Assembly: GCA_024401695.1 (NCBI GenBank) | Contig: JAKSKN010000004.1 | Span: 124,001-188,000, forward strand | Source of the DNA: Bacteroidales bacterium | GTDB lineage: Bacteria; Bacteroidota; Bacteroidia; Bacteroidales; UBA932 | Direction of reading: 5' to 3' | DNA: 64,000 nucleotides | Shown: piece after piece, positions 1 to 7,642 of the stretch | How the letters are laid out: each line of letters opens with the position of its first letter | Numbering within the stretch: position 1 is the first letter of the stretch | Notes under the pieces: model-generated | Databases searched by the model: none | Told to the model about the DNA's origin: nothing | Seen by the model: only the letters and a program-made list of their open reading frames with translations | Position numbers and translations under genes: made by a program

Positions 1-146
1 TTTGCATACGGCTGGCTGAAGACTTGGCAATAGTCGAGGGGATCATGTGCCATCCTATGATGCACGACTACAATCCGATCAACAACCTTCCAAATGAATA
101 CAGGTACAGGTTCCTGTGGCACAGGCTGACACCAATACACGCTTGA
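1..146 (+). CDS. 3' end of an unrecognised gene (partial)
   Basis: An open frame enters from the left edge (codons start at position 3) and ends with TGA at 144-146. The visible 47 residues include two histidine/methionine-rich patches (CHPMMHDYNP) and end in WHRLTPIHA. The next gene starts 2 nt after the stop, so this is the upstream member of an operon with the two glycosyltransferase-like genes. A sugar-related role is only suggested by that context. Confidence 0.6.
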   Translation, partial: CIRLAEDLAIVEGIMCHPMMHDYNPINNLPNEYRYRFLWHRLTPIHA

Positions 147-148
147 CT

Positions 149-850
149 ATGAACATACATCAAATATGGATAGGGGACGGTATATCAGGACGGGATGCCG
201 CCGACGTAGAGGCGATAAGGCAGAAATGCGTTGCCGCCGGACACACGCACAGGCTTTGGTCCTATAGCGAGCTGCTGGAAACACTCGAGCAGGACCGAGT
301 AAAGGATGCGTTCGACGTGGCGCAGGCACTGCTGCCTCACACGATGTTCGCCTCGATGGTAACTGACTATTTCAGGTTGTATCTCCTCAGGGAGCCCGGG
401 CTGTACATGGACACTGACGTCATATGCAACGCAGACAAGTTCCCAGAGATGCCGGAAGGTCTGGACATACAACTGTGCACAAACACCAATGCCGTTACTC
501 CCAACACGTGCATACTGCACGCCGCCACAGAACTTGGTGCGGCAGGATGCGCCGTTGGCGCTGACATGGTGGCCAAGAAACTGGAGGAAGAGCTGCTGTC
601 TGAAGATATGCAGCATGTGGAGGAGCTCGCTGCCGAACTGAAGGCCAAGCCGTTCAGCCTTATAGGGTTTATAGGACCGGCGTTCTTCAGGAAGACCGTT
701 GTCCCGGTGCTTGAGGAGGCTGGCACCAAGGTAGGCTTGTTCGACCTGCAATTCTCCAGTTCTTCCAATCCGAAGTCTGTGCTGTACCACAGGGGTACCG
801 GGAGCTGGTGCTACGGAGGCAAGGGAAACCACAGGAGGGCAGGCAAATGA
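149..850 (+). CDS. Glycosyltransferase, DXD-type (GT32-like)
   Basis: The protein (about 233 aa) begins MNIHQIWIGDG, the usual opening of GT32/OCH1-like sugar transferases (IHQIWxG). The stretch DYFRLYLLREPG then leads to MDTDV, the DXD motif that binds the metal and nucleotide-sugar in this family. It probably transfers a sugar from a nucleotide donor to a surface or virion glycan; the acceptor cannot be told. I chose the ATG at 149 because the family motif begins right there; a start at 116 would overlap the upstream gene by 31 nt. Its stop overlaps the next ATG (ATGA), which indicates translational coupling. DNA modification rather than glycan synthesis is a less likely alternative. Confidence 0.7.
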   Translation: MNIHQIWIGDGISGRDAADVEAIRQKCVAAGHTHRLWSYSELLETLEQDRVKDAFDVAQALLPHTMFASMVTDYFRLYLLREPGLYMDTDVICNADKFPEMPEGLDIQLCTNTNAVTPNTCILHAATELGAAGCAVGADMVAKKLEEELLSEDMQHVEELAAELKAKPFSLIGFIGPAFFRKTVVPVLEEAGTKVGLFDLQFSSSSNPKSVLYHRGTGSWCYGGKGNHRRAGK

Positions 851-1368
851 TATATCCCCATCCTTTTACCATACCGTCCCGGGCCAAGCGCGTTGTGATA
901 CTGTCCAACGTGCAGGAAGGGTTTCCGATGGAGGAAATAGGTCTTAGGGAAAACGATGTGTGCATACACATCAACACGGCCGTGCACGCGGAGGAGGCCA
1001 TGGCCGTGCCCGGAACCTACCACATACTGCTTGTGCGCCACGGCAAGGACAACGAGAACGGTGGATGGAAGTGGTTTGCACCTTCGGTCATACGCGGGTA
1101 TGACCATGTGCTGTTCACACCTATACACGACTCGTTCGCAACACTGCCGTGGTGGAAGGTGTACTACGCTGCTACGAAGGGAAAGGTTCCGTCTACAGGC
1201 TTCATGGCGTACAGGATAGTCAAGGAGGAGGCTCCTCACCTGCCTGTGGTGCTGGCAGGCTTCGATCCCGGTGTAGACCACGGCACTCCAATGTTTGCCG
1301 GACACGCGTGGGGATACGAAGCCTTGTACTACGAGAGGAACGGTGTTAAAATAATCAAGCCGAAATGA
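847..1368 (+). CDS. Sialyltransferase-like glycosyltransferase
   Basis: The protein (173 aa) starts at an ATG overlapping the previous stop. The C-terminal half has PSTGFMAYRIV, which resembles the S/TTGF motif of GT29-type sialyltransferases, followed by VLAGFDPG and a conserved-looking HAWGYEALYY (His then Glu). N-terminal RVVILSNVQEG may be the nucleotide-binding edge of the fold. Paired with the upstream DXD transferase, it could build or modify a glycan on the cell or virion surface. The family assignment is by motif only; another GT family with a similar TGF motif is possible. Confidence 0.45.
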   Translation: MIYPHPFTIPSRAKRVVILSNVQEGFPMEEIGLRENDVCIHINTAVHAEEAMAVPGTYHILLVRHGKDNENGGWKWFAPSVIRGYDHVLFTPIHDSFATLPWWKVYYAATKGKVPSTGFMAYRIVKEEAPHLPVVLAGFDPGVDHGTPMFAGHAWGYEALYYERNGVKIIKPK

Positions 1369-1499
1369 AATGCATTATAACAGCCGCAGTGCTGCTGCTG
1401 ACTTCGTGCAGTGCCAGCGTTTCATACAAGACACCTGCCGGAGGAGAGGCCAGGGTGTCGTGGTCGTTCGACGTTCCTGTGGTGGACGTCGGCAAATGA
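1365..1499 (+). CDS. Small lipoprotein
   Basis: A 44-residue frame starts at an ATG overlapping the previous stop (ATGA). It has a lysine, a hydrophobic core and the lipobox-like LLLTSCS, so Cys16 would be the lipidated residue. The mature part is only about 29 residues. Phages use such proteins as outer spanins in lysis or as superinfection-exclusion lipoproteins. The glycosyltransferase context favours a surface role but does not decide between them. Confidence 0.6.
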   Translation: MKCIITAAVLLLTSCSASVSYKTPAGGEARVSWSFDVPVVDVGK

Positions 1500-1506
1500 T
1501 ATTGGC

Positions 1507-1542
1507 TTGACTATAGCCGCGTATGTATATATTATAAGTTCA
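1507..1542 (+). promoter_or_regulatory. Sigma70-type promoter, leaderless
   Basis: TTGACT (1507-1512), a 17-nt spacer, then TATTAT (1530-1535). The ATG of the next gene is at 1542, exactly where transcription should start. No Shine-Dalgarno sequence can fit. Confidence 0.75.
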
Positions 1543-2666
1543 TGTCTACAAATATAACCATAGAGCGAGACTTTACAACTGACCAAAACCCAGACTTGCT
1601 GATGTGGCTGGCCGAAAAGGGAGCTGTACCTGATTATGTGCTGGACAGCGATGTGTGCGCCAGCGAGGATTTTGAAAAGCTCGCATGCAATGCTTTCGCC
1701 GATCCGCAGGAAAGGCTGTACCCGTGCAACACCAAGGAAGCCTGCTGGCTGTCCGCTGCACACTATGTCGGCCGCGGAGGCAGCAACCCGACCATTATAG
1801 GCAATATAGCCAAGATGGCCGATTGGCACGGCATAAAGGATGATGTCGACAATGTGTGGAAGGTGCTGTCGGAAGCCGCAGACGAGCCTGTGGAGAAGAG
1901 CGCATCCGCCGAACACGAGACCAGGCACGCCCTGGAATTGGAGTATGACGACGGTTCCGTGCATTCGTTCTATCCCATAGACAACGGGCTGGACATAATC
2001 ACGTCCAGCGAGACCGCAGCCTCCGACTTCAGGTCGAGGGCGCTGCCGCTGCCTTCGTTCCACAAGGTTGCTATGGTCATCTGCGACGCTGCCGAGGAAA
2101 ACGGAGTGAACAAGGCAGACCTTGCCAGCGAGGTCGTGCGGTACGGCGAGCGTAGGCTTCCAGACCCGTATACCGGCCAGGTGCTGGTGTCCATGCGAAA
2201 GAGTGCAGGCATAGACCCGCAGCCGTACAATATGCTTATAGACGCGCTGCGCGAGGGACTCGCCAAGGCCGCATCAGTCGAGATGAGCGCCGCCATAGCC
2301 GCGGACGTGGCAGAGAGGATGTACGCCATAGATTCTGCATACGGTCTCAACTACGGCCCAAGGATGGTCGACCCGTTTACCGCTATATTCTCCGGCCCGC
2401 TGGAGAGCGACCTTACCAAGTTCGCTTCCACGACCATACAGGTGGACGACATCAACGTGCCGTCCGTAGAACTGCTCAACCTCAGCGACAAGAAGATAGA
2501 CCTTACATTCTCACAGGCGTCTGCAGACGTCATCAAGGAGGCCAAGGCAATCATCAGGGAGGGTGAGAGCGTCGAGGCGTGCGACGCGGCTACGGAGAAG
2601 GTGGCCAGCCTCAGCCCGGAGGCCAGGAAAGTTTTGCTTGCTACACTGGCAGGCGTTGCTTGGTGA
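1542..2666 (+). CDS. Probable virion protein with repeated KxAS motifs
   Basis: I do not recognise this 374-aa protein. It is acidic, mostly helical-looking, and has no membrane segment. The tetrapeptide K-x-A-S occurs four times (EKSAS, AKAAS, TKFAS, EKVAS), with related EKLAC and HKVAM. The same motif recurs in other structural candidates here (58198, 60439) and in the RNA polymerase beta genes, hence the tentative virion call. It is transcribed alone from a leaderless sigma70-type promoter and followed by a GAAA-loop hairpin terminator. A non-structural role is not excluded. Confidence 0.4.
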   Translation: MSTNITIERDFTTDQNPDLLMWLAEKGAVPDYVLDSDVCASEDFEKLACNAFADPQERLYPCNTKEACWLSAAHYVGRGGSNPTIIGNIAKMADWHGIKDDVDNVWKVLSEAADEPVEKSASAEHETRHALELEYDDGSVHSFYPIDNGLDIITSSETAASDFRSRALPLPSFHKVAMVICDAAEENGVNKADLASEVVRYGERRLPDPYTGQVLVSMRKSAGIDPQPYNMLIDALREGLAKAASVEMSAAIAADVAERMYAIDSAYGLNYGPRMVDPFTAIFSGPLESDLTKFASTTIQVDDINVPSVELLNLSDKKIDLTFSQASADVIKEAKAIIREGESVEACDAATEKVASLSPEARKVLLATLAGVAW

Positions 2667-2732
2667 CGGTTTTTGGTTATTTTTACGTCATCACAGTTTA
2701 GGCCGGGATTTTCCGTGGTTTTGCCCGGCCGG

Positions 2733-2764
2733 TGCCCGTCAGGCGAAAGCCTGGCGGGTTTACT
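2733..2764 (+). terminator. Hairpin terminator
   Basis: CCCGTCAGGC pairs with GCCTGGCGGG across a GAAA tetraloop (2735-2758), followed by a short TTTACTG tail. A weaker GGCCGGG/CCCGGCC hairpin lies just upstream. Confidence 0.6.
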
Positions 2765-2772
2765 GTATAACC

Positions 2773-2808
2773 TTTACAAAACGTACGGCAAATAATATAA
2801 TTCAAACA
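2773..2808 (+). promoter_or_regulatory. Sigma70-type promoter
   Basis: TTTACA (2773-2778), 17-nt spacer, perfect TATAAT (2796-2801). The ATG is at 2817, giving a leader of only about 9 nt. Confidence 0.75.
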
Positions 2809-2816
2809 GGTACGTT

Positions 2817-3215
2817 ATGGAAAAGTTTTCTTCTGGATTACTGCTACCGGGATTGACGGCTGGAGTTGTTGCAGGCGGGGCGCATGCCTTGTCCAGTACC
2901 GACGAACCTGCCAGGATAGCTGGGGGAGTGGTTGGCGGTGGATTGGGCGGCGCTACAGTCAGTACGTTGCTTAGCAAGTTGAGCAATACTGCTATAGGAA
3001 ATATTCTACTGAAGATGCCCCCTCCAGCGGTGGCAAAAACGCTGAATCTTCTATTGGCCACAGGAAGCGGGTTGATTGGCAGTAGGCTTGGAGAGAATGC
3101 AGCATCTGTAATAAAAAACAATATAGTAAAGAAAGGGAGTGCCACGTACAAGCAGGCCATCAACACGTTCACTCCGCAGGAGCTGTTGAACTTTGTAAAG
3201 AATATGAACTCTTGA
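2817..3215 (+). CDS. Glycine-rich hydrophobic protein, virion-type
   Basis: This 132-aa protein has long glycine/alanine-rich hydrophobic helices (residues about 8-25 and 33-50, GGVVGGGLGGA) of the glycine-zipper type, another near residues 75-90, and a basic C-terminal end. The composition matches the proteins encoded at 58531, 59329 and 60439 near the portal gene, suggesting an internal virion or membrane-penetrating component. No signal peptide is obvious. The gene has its own TATAAT promoter and is followed 1 nt later by the next gene. Confidence 0.4.
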   Translation: MEKFSSGLLLPGLTAGVVAGGAHALSSTDEPARIAGGVVGGGLGGATVSTLLSKLSNTAIGNILLKMPPPAVAKTLNLLLATGSGLIGSRLGENAASVIKNNIVKKGSATYKQAINTFTPQELLNFVKNMNS

Positions 3216-3216
3216 T

Positions 3217-3864
3217 ATGGAACTTCTTTTCCCAGAAGCCACGGAAGGCGAAAGCAAGCTCAACAGGAACGCTGCAACAAAGCTGTTGTCCGGAAAGGAC
3301 ACGTTCGGCTTCGTGCTGATTGCCATTGCCGTAGACAAATACGGAGAGGACTTGGAGGAGGATCCGGAGGTTCTGATTATGAACCTGGAGGAGGACTTCT
3401 CCTGCAAGATACCGGAGGAGGGCAGAAACAGGCTGCAGGCGGCAATGACGGCTATGACCACAGACCTGTTCTACACCAACAGGAACGTGTTCAGGGCCGT
3501 AACGCTGGCCCTTAGTGACGGGGACATAGGCAACATACCCAACGGTGTCGAGGAGAGCCTGGACGCCTGCCGCTGCATGTGGGCGCTGACAGAAGTAGGG
3601 TTGCTGAACGGGCAGGAGTTCGACGAGGTCGCAGACGAGTGCTCCGACGACGTTATAGACTTGATAAACGACATAGCGGACTCCGAGGGAGAGGACCCCG
3701 ACGAGGAGGATGTCGAAAACGTCATGAAGGAGACTTACAGCCAAAGGTTCGTGGTTGCCAATATGCTGGAGCTGTCTGCACAGCTGCTGACGCTTGGGGT
3801 AGACCCTGCCGTAGTCTCAGAAATGCTGGCCAAGTACGGCAGGGCTGTTACGGACATAGACTGA
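3217..3864 (+). CDS. Unknown acidic protein
   Basis: The 215-aa product is strongly acidic (for example DSEGEDPDEEDVENV near residue 150), soluble and helical-looking. No known motif was recognised. It starts 1 nt after the upstream stop and is followed by a strong terminator, so it closes a two-gene operon with the glycine-rich protein. A partner or chaperone of that hydrophobic protein is possible but is only an inference from the pairing. Confidence 0.5.
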   Translation: MELLFPEATEGESKLNRNAATKLLSGKDTFGFVLIAIAVDKYGEDLEEDPEVLIMNLEEDFSCKIPEEGRNRLQAAMTAMTTDLFYTNRNVFRAVTLALSDGDIGNIPNGVEESLDACRCMWALTEVGLLNGQEFDEVADECSDDVIDLINDIADSEGEDPDEEDVENVMKETYSQRFVVANMLELSAQLLTLGVDPAVVSEMLAKYGRAVTDID

Positions 3865-3893
3865 AATAAGACAGGCTGAAAGCAACACACACT

Positions 3894-3921
3894 CAAAGGC
3901 GTCGGAAACGGCGCCTTTTTT
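3894..3921 (+). terminator. Rho-independent terminator
   Basis: AGGCGTCG pairs with CGGCGCCT across a GAAA loop, followed by six T. Confidence 0.85.
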
Positions 3922-3937
3922 ATGTGCAGCACGTATG

Positions 3938-3975
3938 CGAAAAACAGGTGCTTTCTTAGCTATATATAATTGCTA
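3938..3975 (+). promoter_or_regulatory. GAAAAA/TATATATAA promoter, leaderless
   Basis: GCGAAAAACAG, then CTATATATAATTGCTATG with the ATG at 3975. This is the first of a set of near-identical promoters (also at 4513, 8829, 9505, 10879, 11400 and 16105) that place the start codon 6-8 nt after the -10 box. Confidence 0.75.
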
Positions 3976-4472
3976 TGGATACCACAGAAATCATCGGCTC
4001 CATTCACGGGAGCCCAGGCGACGCACTGAAACTCCTGGAGGAGTCTGTGCATCTTAAGAGTGTAGTGCTCAGAGACGTTGACGTTACAGCTGTAGCGTCA
4101 CGAGCACTGTGCCGTATGTTGGACGAGGCTGTTGTAGCCGCCTCAAAGTTGTCGTACACCGCAGGGCAGAGACCATCTGTAGTCGTATACGACAATGATG
4201 ATGGCGGTATAAAAGCATACTTTGACGTCGTAGAGGTCTATGACGACGAGTTAGTTGTTAAGGTAGCCACAAATATGGTTACCGACGCCATATACGCATA
4301 CGAGCCGGCACGAGACGAAGCCATCCGCCAGATAATTGAAGTAGCTGAAATATACGGATATGTTAAAGTACGTATCCCTATGACGGACGCGCTTCGCACA
4401 CTGTGCAAGGCTGCTGCATGGCACTATTCAGTGACAGTGCTCCTGAACGACATACCAGGTAAACTGGTGTAA
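3975..4472 (+). CDS. Unknown protein in single-gene cassette
   Basis: A 165-aa soluble protein of unrecognised family, with alternating beta/helix character and several aspartate-rich turns. It has its own leaderless promoter directly in front and a terminator directly behind. The same arrangement recurs at 4550, 8865, 9544 and 11437. Such single-gene cassettes in phages are often early host-takeover or accessory genes (inference). Confidence 0.5.
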   Translation: MDTTEIIGSIHGSPGDALKLLEESVHLKSVVLRDVDVTAVASRALCRMLDEAVVAASKLSYTAGQRPSVVVYDNDDGGIKAYFDVVEVYDDELVVKVATNMVTDAIYAYEPARDEAIRQIIEVAEIYGYVKVRIPMTDALRTLCKAAAWHYSVTVLLNDIPGKLV

Positions 4473-4476
4473 AACC

Positions 4477-4502
4477 TCAAGGCGCTTCGGCGCCTTTTTT
4501 TT
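4477..4502 (+). terminator. Rho-independent terminator (TTCG loop)
   Basis: AAGGCGC-TTCG-GCGCCTT followed by a T run. The identical hairpin is reused at 5063 and 9732. Confidence 0.9.
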
Positions 4503-4512
4503 AATCGGCATG

Positions 4513-4550
4513 TGAAAAACCAGTATATTTATTGCTATATATATGTGCTA
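4513..4550 (+). promoter_or_regulatory. GAAAAA/TATATATAT promoter, leaderless
   Basis: TGTGAAAAACC, then GCTATATATATGTGCTATG with the ATG at 4550. It matches the promoters at 3938 and 11400. Confidence 0.75.
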
Positions 4551-5050
4551 TGAGTACATATATTACTAAGGCATACGACGGGGGCGATTCTAATCGCCCG
4601 GCTAAGCAGCTTACAGCTAATCTCAAGTCCACCTTGAGGGCGCTAAGGGAAACTGACTTGTCCCAGGCGTATTTCCGCGAGTATGTGGAACGCCATGTGT
4701 CGGAGGCGATTGAGGAGTGGCTATGGGAGGCCCTCCAAATCAGTACCGATCCAGCCGGGCGACTCGGCTCAGCACTAGTGACAATAAGCCACAAAGGCAT
4801 TATAACAGAGCTAGGGGTTACACCACGCGATACCTTCTCATTGAACGTGACCATGAATATGGAAGCATTCAAGAGAGCCCTCGCGTGGAACGGCGGCACC
4901 AACGACTGGGTCGCCGACAAACTCGAAGACGCAGGAATCGTCAGAGAGATCACTATCACATCATCTGGGCCGCTGCTGCGTGCTTGCTACAAGCAAGCCA
5001 TGCTGGAGACCGGCGAGATTTCGATAAGTGATCTCAGCTGGCTACTGTAG
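4550..5050 (+). CDS. Unknown protein in single-gene cassette
   Basis: The 166-aa product is soluble, with no recognised domain; the N-terminal 60 residues look helical and charged. The ATG at 4550 fits the leaderless promoter spacing; a TTG at 4532 would fall inside the -10 box. It lies between its own promoter and the standard TTCG-loop terminator. Probably an accessory gene, function unknown. Confidence 0.5.
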   Translation: MSTYITKAYDGGDSNRPAKQLTANLKSTLRALRETDLSQAYFREYVERHVSEAIEEWLWEALQISTDPAGRLGSALVTISHKGIITELGVTPRDTFSLNVTMNMEAFKRALAWNGGTNDWVADKLEDAGIVREITITSSGPLLRACYKQAMLETGEISISDLSWLL

Positions 5051-5062
5051 CATCACAACCTC

Positions 5063-5086
5063 AAGGCGCTTCGGCGCCTTTTTTTA
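5063..5086 (+). terminator. Rho-independent terminator (TTCG loop)
   Basis: Same AAGGCGC-TTCG-GCGCCTT hairpin and T run as at 4477. Confidence 0.9.
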
Positions 5087-5103
5087 CCTACCGCCGGTAT
5101 CCG

Positions 5104-5139
5104 TTGACACACAACATATACGGTGTTATCATAAGGCCA
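5104..5139 (+). promoter_or_regulatory. Sigma70-type promoter, leaderless
   Basis: Perfect TTGACA (5104-5109), 17-nt spacer, TATCAT (5127-5132); ATG at 5139, 7 nt after the -10 box. It fixes the start of the split terminase C-part. Confidence 0.8.
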
Positions 5140-7007
5140 TGTTGAAACAGGAGGAAATTGCCGAGGAATATGAGGTGACCGGAATAGAGGTGGCCACTCC
5201 ATCTGGTATGAAGAGGGTGACTAGGGTTTTCAAAACGGTGCCGCTGCGTGTGTGGAGGCTTGAAACAAAGGCAGGTTATGTACTTGAGGCTTCCGCGCAT
5301 CACCTTGTAAGATCAGAAGGAGAATGGGTGAAGATAAAGAACATGGCCGAGGGAGACCTGGTTGACACCGAGATTGGCATGGACACCGTGTCCAAGGTCG
5401 AAGACACCGGGCGTACGGAGGCCCTGTACGATATAAGCGTTGACGACCAGGACCACTCGTTCTACTCGAACGGCATACTGTCGCACAACTCCACCACCAT
5501 CTGTACAAGGATGTTGATGAACTCGCACATGCTGCCCGGCTACCAGGGATTGTACATAGTGCCGAACGCGCAGCAGCTTAAGACCACCGCCGACCGACTG
5601 TGGCAGATGGAGACCAGGTTCGCGGCCAATGTCGGTACACAGAACCTTTACACAAAGAAATACAGTAACGGAAGTATGATATACATGCTGCACTGCGGTG
5701 AGACCGCCAACGACGCCCGTGGTAAGTCTTCATGGGAGATAATTATAGACGAGGCCCAGTCCATGGATCCGACAATTATTCCAGACATCCTAGAGTGTAA
5801 CCAGATGTCTCCGCTTCCTATCACGCTGTACACCGGAACCGCCATGTCTACGGAGACGCTTCTGGAGCAGGAGTGGCAGAAGTCCTCGCAAGGCGTGTGG
5901 CATATCAAGGCTGGAGACGGAAGGACGTGGCTGAATATGCACGACGAGGACACCCTGTTGAAGGTTTGCGACAACCCAAGGGGCCCGACCTGTCCGATTA
6001 CCGGGAAGGTGTTGGACGTCACGGACGGGCATTACGAGCACATGTACCCTGAAAGGCTGGATAGGGGATACATAGGACTGCATGTTCCGCAGGTTATCAT
6101 CAAGGATAACGTGGACAATCCGCTCCAGTGGTCCAAGCTGTACAGGAAGAGGCAGGAATACGACACCAACAAGTTCCTCATGGAGTGTTGCGGTATCGCC
6201 ATGGCAGAGGGTATGCGGGAAATAACCCAGGCCGACTTGGAACGCATGTGCGACATTACGGCCGATACCGACGAACTGCTGCGCAGGTGCAACAGGGGCT
6301 ACTACAGGCTGGTGGTGTCAGGGTGCGACTGGGGCGGATCCGACTACAACCAGGCGGCCAAGACGAAGACGTCGTACACCGTGCATTGCATACTCGGCGT
6401 GGCACCCAACGGAATGGTTGACGTGCTGCATTTCAACAGGTACGCCGGCATGGACTACAAGTCCATAGGCGCTGACATAGTGAAGAACCACTTGAAGTTC
6501 CACGGAAACGTCATAGTGTCCGACTTCGGCGTTGGTAGCGCGTACAACGCGTACATAAGGGAGAACCTGCCTGTGTTCTCACACTTCATAGCGCAGTTTA
6601 CCGCCCCCAATACAGTCCCGCTGGCGCCTATCAAGAACTCCAACCTGACCAACCACGTGGGCATAAACAAGACCGAGGCCATCACCAACGTGTTCTCGGA
6701 TGTAAAGAGGGGCAGGATACACGCCATGAACTGGGGAAAGATGGAACAGTACCTTATGGACTTCCTGAACGTGTACAGGGCTCCAGTGGATACTGAGCAG
6801 GGTATGACCAAGTTCAGGTGGATACGCAACGCCACGAAGGCCGACGACGCCCTTATGGCCTTCACGTTCGCCTATGTATTCGTCAAGATGTACACCGGAG
6901 AGCGTCTGGTGGAGGACAAGGCGTTCGAGAGGTACATAATGGACGTCATGAACGGACATCCTGGCAGGAGCTCCACGCCGCCTAACAACTTTAATTACGT
7001 CATATAG
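5139..7007 (+). CDS. terL: Terminase large subunit, C-part, fused to C-intein
   Basis: Residues 1-117 are the C-terminal part of a split intein: an ASAHH block-B-like histidine near residues 51-55, YDISVDD, and the terminal block NGILSHN followed by Ser118 as the +1 nucleophile. Residues 118-622 are the C-extein of the DNA-packaging motor: IIIDEAQS is Walker B, and a nuclease domain follows with GCDWGGSD, VIVSDFGVG and DDALMAF acidic residues. The P-loop is missing. It is supplied by the gene at 18636, which ends GRQTGK before its intein half, so trans-splicing would give GRQTGK-STT. The mature protein would be about 607 aa, a normal TerL length. The two halves lie about 11.6 kb apart in inverted gene order. 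Splicing itself is inferred. Confidence 0.88.
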   Translation: MLKQEEIAEEYEVTGIEVATPSGMKRVTRVFKTVPLRVWRLETKAGYVLEASAHHLVRSEGEWVKIKNMAEGDLVDTEIGMDTVSKVEDTGRTEALYDISVDDQDHSFYSNGILSHNSTTICTRMLMNSHMLPGYQGLYIVPNAQQLKTTADRLWQMETRFAANVGTQNLYTKKYSNGSMIYMLHCGETANDARGKSSWEIIIDEAQSMDPTIIPDILECNQMSPLPITLYTGTAMSTETLLEQEWQKSSQGVWHIKAGDGRTWLNMHDEDTLLKVCDNPRGPTCPITGKVLDVTDGHYEHMYPERLDRGYIGLHVPQVIIKDNVDNPLQWSKLYRKRQEYDTNKFLMECCGIAMAEGMREITQADLERMCDITADTDELLRRCNRGYYRLVVSGCDWGGSDYNQAAKTKTSYTVHCILGVAPNGMVDVLHFNRYAGMDYKSIGADIVKNHLKFHGNVIVSDFGVGSAYNAYIRENLPVFSHFIAQFTAPNTVPLAPIKNSNLTNHVGINKTEAITNVFSDVKRGRIHAMNWGKMEQYLMDFLNVYRAPVDTEQGMTKFRWIRNATKADDALMAFTFAYVFVKMYTGERLVEDKAFERYIMDVMNGHPGRSSTPPNNFNYVI

Positions 7008-7029
7008 CGAAAAATCTTCTCTCGAGGGA

Positions 7030-7064
7030 TTGACTGCATTCCGTTAAGTGCTATTATTTCCGCA
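7030..7064 (+). promoter_or_regulatory. Sigma70-type promoter, leaderless
   Basis: TTGACT (7030-7035), 16-nt spacer, TATTAT (7052-7057); ATG at 7064, 7 nt after the -10 box. Confidence 0.7.
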
Positions 7065-7384
7065 TGGAGCGAGAAAAAATACAATTGATGCTCACGGACT
7101 GCAAAAAATGCCGTATATTGCCTGTTATAAGGCGTGTTGTAGAGGACGGAGCGGAACGTGTAAGGATAGAATGTCCAAAATGCGGCGCAGCTGTGGTGTC
7201 AAAACTGGGTAGTGTAGGTAGAATTTGGAATTCTATACACAAAGACAAGGAAAAAGAGCCTGTTGCACGAACTGGAGGCGATAAATGGGACGTTACGGAC
7301 TATAGGCCCGACCCGTTGGCACTGTCCGACGACCTTAGCTACAACTCAAGCGCGGCTGACGACGACGTGTTCGAGCAGCTCTAA
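7064..7384 (+). CDS. Small zinc-ribbon protein
   Basis: The 106-aa product has two cysteine pairs, CKKC near residue 13 and CPKC near residue 37, typical of a zinc ribbon, then a charged, probably disordered tail. It may bind nucleic acid or protein; no family was recognised. It is transcribed alone from a leaderless promoter and ends in overlapping stops with the convergent minus-strand gene at 7381. Confidence 0.6.
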   Translation: MEREKIQLMLTDCKKCRILPVIRRVVEDGAERVRIECPKCGAAVVSKLGSVGRIWNSIHKDKEKEPVARTGGDKWDVTDYRPDPLALSDDLSYNSSAADDDVFEQL

Positions 7385-7638
7385 TCCAAAATACGCGCCT
7401 TACAGCTGGTAAACGCGATATTCTTAGGCAAATTGAGGTAAAAGCGGCGGATCAGCGCCGCTTTTGCCGTTTTATCGTCTCCGTTTATTATATTTTTGTA
7501 CGCTTCGCACTCCGGCATCCATACGGTGCCGGTTGTTTTTATGCAATCGCAGGCCGGATCGGTCTTCAAACCGCTGAAACGCACCTTCATTATGCGTCCT
7601 GCGGTCTTCGTCATCCCAAAAAGTAGTTCGTAAAACAT
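7381..7638 (-). CDS. Unknown; possible further RNA polymerase beta' fragment
   Basis: An 85-aa product starting 4 nt after the stop of the beta'-like gene, so in the same operon. It contains KTAGRIMKV, which could match the conserved T-x-GR segment that follows the DFDGD region in bacterial beta'. The rest (CDCIKTTGTVW) does not obviously align. It is either the next piece of a fragmented beta' or an unrelated small protein. A structure-aware alignment would decide. Confidence 0.35.
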   Translation of the reverse strand: MFYELLFGMTKTAGRIMKVRFSGLKTDPACDCIKTTGTVWMPECEAYKNIINGDDKTAKAALIRRFYLNLPKNIAFTSCKARILD

Positions 7639-7642
7639 ATTT

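Noticed and set aside
5028-5138. A longer start for the terminase C-part
   Set aside because: The added 37 codons run through a terminator and promoter; ATG 5139 fits the promoter spacing.
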